Assembly: GCA_030749725.1 (NCBI GenBank)
Contig: JASMJM010000024.1
Coordinates: 1-49,378, forward strand
Reading direction: 5' to 3'
Length of the DNA stretch: 49,378 bases
Origin: Pseudomonadales bacterium
Lineage (GTDB): Bacteria; Pseudomonadota; Gammaproteobacteria; Pseudomonadales; Azotimanducaceae
This document shows, one piece after another, positions 43,859 through 49,378 of this stretch (position 1 is the first letter of the stretch; each line of letters begins with the position of its first letter). Below the pieces are notes generated by a model, which was not told the DNA's origin, ran no database searches, and worked only from the letters and a program-made list of their open reading frames with translations. Position numbers and translations under genes: made by a program.

Positions 43859-44539
43859 ATGCAACAGATCGTTCTGGACAAGGAGCGCTTGCTGATAGAA
43901 GCAAGCGCAAAAGATAATCGCCTGCGGGAAATACGGGAAACCATTGCGCTGGGTGAACAAGCCAGCCGTGAAGTCAAGCAATGCCTCAATCACGCCAGAC
44001 GTGCCATCAGCAAACTCAGTCGTCCTGAGGCCTGCTTTGGCGAAGTTGATGCTGAGTGGATCGATGGCGGCGTTGCTCTCAAGGAAGGTCCCGAGATTTT
44101 CCACGAGAGACTGAATGCTCGGATGGCGGAACGCAGCAACCTTTACACCTATTCTCTTTCTCTCGGTTACGAATCAAGCCAGATGATGGCCGAGCTCAAC
44201 GGTGACTATTCCATCTACCACTTCCACTACTATATCGGTCGGACCCTGCTGCAATTGATGGGACGACAATTCATCCAGCAGGTACGGGAGTTGTTTCCGG
44301 ATTGCCACTGGTCACGATTTCCGGTACTGGTGCAGATGGAAGGGGATGCGCTTCTGTCACCGGGACGGATCAAAAGACATTACTGGGATCCTGAGCGTAT
44401 CGTCCAATTGCTGCCACTTTTTAAGGATACCCGGACCCATTTCAGCGTCACCGAAGCCGGCTGCATCTCTCCGCTCTTTTCCATAATTGGTATTATGTTG
44501 AGCACACCAATAGATCAAAAAGAGGCACGAGGATCATGA
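43859..44539 (+). CDS. MetH-activation-domain-like protein
   Basis: The product has 226 residues. The C-terminal third resembles the activation (AdoMet-binding) domain of B12-dependent methionine synthase: a LSPGR.kr.YWDPERIVQLLPLF helix, then FSVTEAGCISPLFSIIGIM, corresponding to the family pattern lT.s.mm.P..Svsgi. The middle (LYTYSLSLGYESSQMMAEL...) resembles the small stand-alone relatives of that domain. The N-terminal 60 residues are a coiled helix not found in MetH. In MetH this domain re-methylates inactive cob(II)alamin. It lies 16 bases after the corrinoid gene and overlaps the next gene by 4 bases (ATGA). The similarity is moderate and was judged by eye. Confidence 0.55.
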   Translation: MQQIVLDKERLLIEASAKDNRLREIRETIALGEQASREVKQCLNHARRAISKLSRPEACFGEVDAEWIDGGVALKEGPEIFHERLNARMAERSNLYTYSLSLGYESSQMMAELNGDYSIYHFHYYIGRTLLQLMGRQFIQQVRELFPDCHWSRFPVLVQMEGDALLSPGRIKRHYWDPERIVQLLPLFKDTRTHFSVTEAGCISPLFSIIGIMLSTPIDQKEARGS

Positions 44540-45453
44540 ATTCCAGGGATAAAGGTACGACAGAGCTACCAAAGTCTCTACTGGACAGCATTTCCGAGCG
44601 CACGCTGCTCAGCGATGGTGCCATGGGCACCGAACTGCAGGCTGCCGGACTCAAGCCGGGCGAGTGTGGCGATCACTGGAACGTTGCCCACCCGAACAAG
44701 GTGGAGAAAATACAGCGGGCCTATGTGGACGCCGGCTCGGACATCTTGATCACCAACACGTTCGGGGCCTGTCGTCTGATGCTGGCGCGTCATGGCTATG
44801 CTGACTATGTGCAATCCATCAACGCCGCTGCGGTCGAGCTTGCCAGAAAAGCATTCGGCGATAACGATGGATATGTGCTGGGCGACATCGGGCCGTTTGG
44901 CGGCATCATGGCACCCCTCGGTGAGGTAGGTGAGCAGGAAGTCAGGGATGCCTTGATCGAACAGGCCGAGGCGCTGGTTGCTGCCGGTGTCGATGGCATT
45001 ATCGTAGAGACGCAGACAGCCCTCGAGGAAGCCGCCATCGGCATCGAGGCAGCACTCGGGGCGGGCGCCCCCTGCGTAATCGCCTCGTTCTCCTATGATG
45101 TAAGACTGGATGGCACCGACCTCGCCACCATGATGGGCATCAGCCCTGAGGCAGCCGCCGAATTTACACAGACGTCCGGTGCCCACATGATCGGCATAAA
45201 CTGCGGTACATTGGTGGATATGGGTTGGGCCATCAAGGTCACCCAACGCTATCGGAAACACTGCGATCTGGCGGTGATGGCCCAGCCGAACGCCGGTCAG
45301 CCGGTCTGGCAAGGTACGCAGCTCATCTACAAGGAGACGCCTGAGCAGATGGCGAGTCAAATCCCGGCCTTGCTGGAGAGCGGCGCCAGCATAATCGGTG
45401 CCTGCTGCGGCAGTACGCCGGAACATATAGCAGCCCTCAGACAAGAATTCTGA
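44536..45453 (+). CDS. Homocysteine S-methyltransferase (MetH N-terminal type)
   Basis: The product has 305 residues in a TIM barrel. The landmarks are LLSDGAMGTELQAAGL, ITNTFGACR, VLGDIGPFGG, and the zinc-binding cysteines C223 in GINCG and C290-C291 in GACCGST, all intact. It transfers a methyl group to the thiol of homocysteine to make methionine; in MetH the donor is methylcobalamin. Here the domain is a separate protein. The ATG lies within the stop of the activation-like gene. RACE follows closely. Another thiol acceptor cannot be excluded. Confidence 0.9.
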   Translation: MNSRDKGTTELPKSLLDSISERTLLSDGAMGTELQAAGLKPGECGDHWNVAHPNKVEKIQRAYVDAGSDILITNTFGACRLMLARHGYADYVQSINAAAVELARKAFGDNDGYVLGDIGPFGGIMAPLGEVGEQEVRDALIEQAEALVAAGVDGIIVETQTALEEAAIGIEAALGAGAPCVIASFSYDVRLDGTDLATMMGISPEAAAEFTQTSGAHMIGINCGTLVDMGWAIKVTQRYRKHCDLAVMAQPNAGQPVWQGTQLIYKETPEQMASQIPALLESGASIIGACCGSTPEHIAALRQEF

Positions 45454-45465
45454 ACGTTGAGTGCC

Positions 45466-47085
45466 ATGCCTGTAGAAGTTGAGATCGACAAAAGGACCAC
45501 CCTGGCGAGGGTCGGTCAGAGCCTGTTTGAATGCGCGGAACAGATGGACGTACAGATTCCCACCTCCTGCATCAAAAACGGAAAATGCAGAGAGTGCCTG
45601 GTGGAGGTAAGCGAAGGTGGCGAACTTCTCTCTCCCATATCGCCTGAGGAGGAGCACCTCCAAGGCAGATTTCGTCTCTCCTGTCGTGCCACCATCAGTG
45701 CAAACAGCGGACGTATCAGTTGCCACACGCTGCGCAGGGAAAAGATGCGCATCGAACAGGAAGCCCGGCACCTGCCTACCAGTTTTCAGGATACGCCCCT
45801 TAATCCAGCGGTTACACGCAGGGGTAAAAGTGTCTTACTGGATGGCAAATCCATCGCCCAGGGCGGTGCCATCTACGGTGTTGCGCTGGACGTGGGGACG
45901 ACCACCGTCGCCGTTAGATTGATCGATCTGGAGAGCGGAGATCTGGTTGCAGCGTCCGCCTTTGAGAATCCGCAGCGGTTTGCGGGTAGCAATGTCATGT
46001 CGCGTATACTTTTTAACAGCGAGAACAAGGGGCGTCTGCAACAGAGAACCCTGACGGGATATCTCACCCACGCACTCGAGGACTTTCCCGTCGACACGAC
46101 TCAGATCTACGAGATGGTGGTGGTGGGCAACACCACCATGCGCGATCTTTTTTTCGGTCTGGACGTAAGTGGCATCGGCCAAAAGCCGTTCCGTTCCATC
46201 ACCGAGGTGCAACTGCGCAACGGCGAGCGCGCCTCCACCGCCGTCGCCAGCACCGGCAGACGCCTGAGACTACCGATCCATCCCGATGCACGGGTGGTGG
46301 GTCTGCCCATTATCAGCAGCCACGTGGGCGCAGACGCTGCTGCCTGCCTTCTGTCTGTGGATCTGGCCCGGCGTGAAGAGCCGATGCTGCTCATGGATAT
46401 CGGCACCAATACCGAGATCCTTTGCGGATGCCGCGACCAACTCTTGGTGGCCTCGTGTCCCGCAGGACCGGCATTCGAAGGTGGGGCGGTAAGCTGTGGT
46501 ATGCCGGGGCTCAAGGGAGCGATCGAGAGAGTGGCGATCTCTGCGACAGGTGAATCAGATTACCGGGTGATAGATGATGGCCCGGCGGAAGGCATCTGTG
46601 GCTCTGGCCTGATCGACCTGCTGAATGAACTGGTTATGCAGCAAATGATCGATGCGAACGGTCGTTACGTTGACGGTGAGGATCGATTCTTTCTCGACCG
46701 CAGTGCGGATATCTACCTGTCTGAAGCGGACATTGCGGAACTGGCACAGGCAAAAGGAGCCAACAGCGCCGGTATCAAGATCGTGTTGGATCGCGCCGGC
46801 CTGACCATCGATCAGGTAGACAGGTTATACCTGGCCGGCGGTTTCGCCCGGTACCTGGATACCCGGGCAGCACGAGGCATCGGCATGATTCCGGACATTG
46901 CCGACGGCTGCATACGTCAGATCGGCAACGCCGCTCTGGAGGGCGCATCCATTGCCCTCTGCTCGCTACCCCACAGAGACCTGTTGGATAGCTTGGTAAG
47001 ACGGGCAGAACATCTGGAGTTGGAGATGGACGAACACTTTTTTGATTACTATGTGGACGGTTGTCTCTTCGCGGGCGTCAACTGA
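45466..47085 (+). CDS. Corrinoid reactivator (RACE): [2Fe-2S] ferredoxin-ASKHA protein
   Basis: The product has 539 residues. A plant-type [2Fe-2S] domain occupies the N-terminus (C35, C41, C44, then C73 in RLSCRA). After a linker comes the DUF4445/ASKHA ATPase: GVALDVGTTTVAV, MVVVGNTTMRD, LLMDIGTNTEI, GICGSGLIDLL and LAGGFARYLDTRAA. Proteins of this type reduce inactive cob(II)alamin to cob(I)alamin with ATP, as in RamA and AcsV-like systems of anaerobes. The start is ATG at 45466 or TTG at 45457, neither with a good ribosome binding site. The tail (MDEHFFDYYVDGCLFAGVN) is repeated in the next micro-ORF, which overlaps the stop as TGATG. Confidence 0.9.
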   Translation: MPVEVEIDKRTTLARVGQSLFECAEQMDVQIPTSCIKNGKCRECLVEVSEGGELLSPISPEEEHLQGRFRLSCRATISANSGRISCHTLRREKMRIEQEARHLPTSFQDTPLNPAVTRRGKSVLLDGKSIAQGGAIYGVALDVGTTTVAVRLIDLESGDLVAASAFENPQRFAGSNVMSRILFNSENKGRLQQRTLTGYLTHALEDFPVDTTQIYEMVVVGNTTMRDLFFGLDVSGIGQKPFRSITEVQLRNGERASTAVASTGRRLRLPIHPDARVVGLPIISSHVGADAAACLLSVDLARREEPMLLMDIGTNTEILCGCRDQLLVASCPAGPAFEGGAVSCGMPGLKGAIERVAISATGESDYRVIDDGPAEGICGSGLIDLLNELVMQQMIDANGRYVDGEDRFFLDRSADIYLSEADIAELAQAKGANSAGIKIVLDRAGLTIDQVDRLYLAGGFARYLDTRAARGIGMIPDIADGCIRQIGNAALEGASIALCSLPHRDLLDSLVRRAEHLELEMDEHFFDYYVDGCLFAGVN

Positions 47086-47144
47086 TGGATGAACACTCTT
47101 TTTATGACTACGTCGACGGTTGTCTCTTTGCAGGCGCCGACTGA
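47085..47144 (+). CDS. 19-codon micro-ORF duplicating the RACE C-terminal tail
   Basis: The ATG at 47085 overlaps the RACE stop (TGATG), and the frame encodes MDEHSFYDYVDGCLFAGAD. This matches the last 19 residues of RACE at 14 of 19 positions. The copies differ at five synonymous codons and five amino acids, with reading frame and length preserved. It has no ribosome binding site of its own and would depend on coupling. It could be a real micropeptide or the relic of a tail duplication. Confidence 0.5.
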   Translation: MDEHSFYDYVDGCLFAGAD

Positions 47145-47184
47145 CTGCTGATCTTAGCGAAAACAGATGTAACAAGGAGGCACT

Positions 47185-48408
47185 ATGAGCTACCCGGATC
47201 TTGACGTTGGTTTATCCGAAGAGGATATCGCCGCACGGGATATGGTGAGGCGATTCGGAAACGAAGTGATGCGCCCTATCGGCATTCGACTGGATAAACT
47301 GGCTGATCCGCAGCAGGTGATCGCCAAGGACTCGGAACTTTGGGATGTACACCGGACCTACCGCGAACTGGGATTGCATACGCGCAGACTGGCGGGAGCC
47401 GGCGGAGCTGGACTCAGCCCCCTCGGCGGCATTCAGATAAACGAAGAGCTGGGATATGCCGACAGCGGCCTAGCCATCAGTATCGCCGTTGCCGGGGCGC
47501 CATTCGCCTATGCGGCGGCATCCAGAGAACCCGAACTACAGGGCTGGGCGAAAGCCTATGCCGAGGATACCAAGGCTGAATTGATCGGCTGCTGGGCCAT
47601 CACCGAACCCGATCACGGCTCCGACTGGATCCTGGCGGGCGAACCAACCAGCAGCAATCCACTGATGGCACCCCAGCTTAAGGCGGTTAAGAAGGGTAAG
47701 GAGTATGTTCTGACCGGTCAAAAATCCGCCTGGGTCAGCAACGGCACCATCGCCACCCACGCCTCTCTGCACGTCAGCCTGGATTCGGATCAGGGCATGC
47801 ATGGCACGGCAATCTGCATCGTGCCCCTGGATCTACCTGGCATCAGCAGGGGAAAGTCACTCGACAAACACGGCCAGCGTGCCCTTAATCAGGGCGAGAT
47901 CTTTTTCGAGGAGGTGGTCATCCCGGAAAAATACATGGTGGTTCCGGATAGTGCCAGGGTCAACGTCATGCTGGGCTACAACACCTGGACCGGCGCCAAC
48001 ACCGGCATGAGCGTAACCTTCGCCGGCTGCGCCAAATCTGCACTGGACGAGGCGATCACCTATGCCAAGCAGCGCGTGCAAGGGGGAGTCGCCATTATCG
48101 AGCACCAGAATATCAAGTTGAAACTGATGCAGATGCTGCAGATGGTCGAGGCGGCTCGCTCTCTCTCACGGCGCACCATGCTTTACAACATGGCTAATCC
48201 TCCGGGTTCACTGAGCCATGCGGTCAGCGCTAAAGCACTCTCCACCGAGACTGCCTTCAAGGTAGCCAGCGAAGCGGTGCAGATCCACGGTGGCAATGGC
48301 CTCAGTAAAGAGTACGTCATCGAAAAGATCATGCGCGATGCCAGGGCTTCGATGATCGAAGACGGCACCAACGAGGCACTGCTGCTCCGGGGGGCAGCGT
48401 TCCTCTAG
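47185..48408 (+). CDS. Acyl-CoA dehydrogenase family flavoprotein
   Basis: The product has 407 residues. The FAD-binding regions are seen as CWAITEPDHGSDW and KSAWVSNGTIATHASL, and the C-terminal helical bundle has AVQIHGGNGLSKEY. At the catalytic-base position the family motif IYEGTNE is replaced by MIEDGTNEALL: Asp393 stands where Glu usually is, with Glu392 just before it. The chemistry might still work with Asp or Glu392. The ATG has a strong AAGGAGG. It lies 40 bases after the micro-ORF and is probably the last gene of the corrinoid operon. Its role with the methyl-transfer genes is unknown. Confidence 0.85.
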   Translation: MSYPDLDVGLSEEDIAARDMVRRFGNEVMRPIGIRLDKLADPQQVIAKDSELWDVHRTYRELGLHTRRLAGAGGAGLSPLGGIQINEELGYADSGLAISIAVAGAPFAYAAASREPELQGWAKAYAEDTKAELIGCWAITEPDHGSDWILAGEPTSSNPLMAPQLKAVKKGKEYVLTGQKSAWVSNGTIATHASLHVSLDSDQGMHGTAICIVPLDLPGISRGKSLDKHGQRALNQGEIFFEEVVIPEKYMVVPDSARVNVMLGYNTWTGANTGMSVTFAGCAKSALDEAITYAKQRVQGGVAIIEHQNIKLKLMQMLQMVEAARSLSRRTMLYNMANPPGSLSHAVSAKALSTETAFKVASEAVQIHGGNGLSKEYVIEKIMRDARASMIEDGTNEALLLRGAAFL

Positions 48409-48440
48409 AAAAGAGTCGCACTTCGTCAACGTCCGATACG

Positions 48441-48462
48441 TTAGTCTTGCCAGCAAGTCTAA
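48441..48462. terminator. Near-perfect palindrome between convergent genes
   Basis: TTAG-T-CTTGC-CA-GCAAG-T-CTAA forms a nine-pair stem with one T-T mismatch. It lies between the convergent acyl-CoA dehydrogenase and PARP-like genes and could stop transcription both ways. There is no T-run, so this is only a candidate. Confidence 0.3.
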
Positions 48463-48556
48463 GCAGGCGCTGGACACTTAAAAAGACTTTGGGTTCTTGA
48501 TAGTCCGTCGATGGAAGAAACATATGACAACTGTTGTATAAAGGGGCGTTTACTTC

Positions 48557-49378
48557 TCACTTCCTTAATGCAGCAAACCCGTCGGTTATGAACCGACAGT
48601 CCATCGCACTCGACAACGCTACACCCGATTGGCAAAGAGATAGTGCTTCAGAGATCAATCCGATGGTCCACAATGATATCGGATCAAAGTACCAATACAG
48701 CAACGCACTTAACAACCATGTTGCAGCAATTAAGACGTTGCCACCTGAGTTCTCGGTCCTGAGTGAAAAACCACCCCAGATACGGGAAACTTTTCCACCC
48801 TTTAATACGGCGATTGGTCTTGCCCTCCATACTTTTACATACTGGCCGGTCTTGTTTGACTGAATCAGGCAGTATTCAAACCAGTTCATGCCACTGCCGC
48901 CGCGCCAGTGTTCAGTTGCCCGCCATGGCCATTTCAGGTTTGCGCTGAGTTCTTTCCCGCGGGAGCCAACAAAAGATCGCATCGTTCGCGGAAGGGTCCA
49001 GGTTGGCCGACAAAACGATAGAGTAACACGCGACACAACAATTGCTTCACTGGTGCCTTCTGTTGCCTTTGCGTAATGCTCTGCCACCCTTCGTTCAACG
49101 CCAAAATATACGCCGGCACCCACATGATCGCGATTGCCGACATACCATCGCCCCTTCTGAGCAATGTCCGTTGCAGTTCCTTCAAACGAAGTACCGTGCC
49201 ACATCGTCATCGTCGGCCAGAGCGTATCAAAGCCGGTCATGACAATACCTTCAAGAAGCATCAGCGTATTTCTTTTCAAGAAATGAACAATCCTGATTGG
49301 GAAGCCCGTTAGCCAGTGGCCGAGGTCTTTGAGGCCGTGCCTGCCCCGAAGGCGACCAAGCTTCGGAGTGAAGATTTC
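48557..49378 (-). CDS. PARP-like ADP-ribosyltransferase with C-terminal membrane segment (partial)
   Basis: The frame stays open to the right edge, so the start lies outside; about 273 C-terminal residues are visible. The PARP triad can be read: His (49198-49196) in MWHGTS, Tyr (49108-49106) in GAGVYFG, and Glu (48877-48875) in FEYCLIQSNKTGQYVKVW, which matches the EYvvY...Q..pxYLi pattern of PARPs. A further RRVAEHYA helix fits too. The C-terminus has a hydrophobic segment (VLIAATWLLSALLYWYF) that could anchor it in the membrane. The N-terminal 60 residues (rich in Arg, Leu and Gly) are not recognised. It may be a toxin, a defence factor or a housekeeping modifier. It converges on the acyl-CoA dehydrogenase. 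Confidence 0.6.
   Translation of the reverse strand, partial: EIFTPKLGRLRGRHGLKDLGHWLTGFPIRIVHFLKRNTLMLLEGIVMTGFDTLWPTMTMWHGTSFEGTATDIAQKGRWYVGNRDHVGAGVYFGVERRVAEHYAKATEGTSEAIVVSRVTLSFCRPTWTLPRTMRSFVGSRGKELSANLKWPWRATEHWRGGSGMNWFEYCLIQSNKTGQYVKVWRARPIAVLKGGKVSRIWGGFSLRTENSGGNVLIAATWLLSALLYWYFDPISLWTIGLISEALSLCQSGVALSSAMDCRFITDGFAALRK

Noticed and set aside
44578-45771. Leftward frame of 397 codons
   Set aside because: Antisense to the homocysteine methyltransferase and RACE genes, whose motifs are intact.

Overview
The window reads as a chromosomal segment of a Gram-negative bacterium, most likely a gammaproteobacterium. The reasons are Sec signal peptides, a HlyD/MacB-type trans-envelope pump, a DUF4212/sodium-solute symporter pair, E. 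coli-type LexA motifs and FNR-type motifs. This placement is inference; no rRNA, tRNA or single-copy marker gene is present. No phage, plasmid, integrase or CRISPR array was seen. Most genes are metabolic: crotonases, LLM-family flavin oxidoreductases, an acyl-CoA dehydrogenase, esterase-like hydrolases and exporters. Together they suggest a catabolic generalist handling acyl-CoA compounds and xenobiotics.

Layout. 1-1.1 kb: the C-terminal end of a multidomain protein and a decayed TIR-domain gene. 1.3-3.0 kb: a DUF222/HNH endonuclease gene behind two overlapping LexA-like boxes. 3.1-8.3 kb: a ferritin-like diiron protein coupled to a GyrI-like protein, divergent from an alkyl-sulfatase-like metallo-beta-lactamase across a shared promoter and operator region, then a serine hydrolase and an unknown protein. 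8.4-15.3 kb: an exported M28 (PSMA-like) peptidase, a crotonase, an MFS exporter next to a spermidine-synthase-like protein, and a nitronate monooxygenase. 15.6-21.3 kb: three ABC half-exporters in A-B-A' order. 21.4-26 kb: a 159-bp inverted-repeat element, an SbcD/Mre11-like nuclease gene behind two abutting LexA-like boxes, a VOC protein, a crotonase and an LLM oxidoreductase. 26-27.8 kb: a PQQ-type sugar dehydrogenase and a small membrane protein. 27.9-33.7 kb: a tripartite efflux operon ending in a secreted protein built of four copies of one module. 33.9-38.9 kb: two more LLM oxidoreductases with a crotonase, small secreted proteins, and a regulator/membrane-protein pair. 39-42.8 kb: a carboxylesterase and the symporter pair.

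43.0-48.4 kb is the most distinctive part. An operon encodes a free-standing corrinoid protein, a small protein resembling the MetH activation domain, a homocysteine S-methyltransferase, a ferredoxin-ASKHA corrinoid reactivator (RACE), a 19-codon micro-ORF that copies the reactivator's C-terminal tail, and an acyl-CoA dehydrogenase. This looks like a methionine synthase taken apart into separate proteins, lacking the pterin-binding module and carrying a second reactivation device. Upstream lies a 57-bp-period repeat whose units each hold an FNR/ANR-like box followed by a -10-like hexamer, suggesting induction under low oxygen. At the right edge, reading leftward, is the 3' part of a gene for a PARP-like ADP-ribosyltransferase with a visible H-Y-E triad.

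Start codons were chosen from visible ribosome binding sites and family alignment, so several coding regions are shorter than the longest open frame. Family assignments rest on motif recognition by eye, not on a search.
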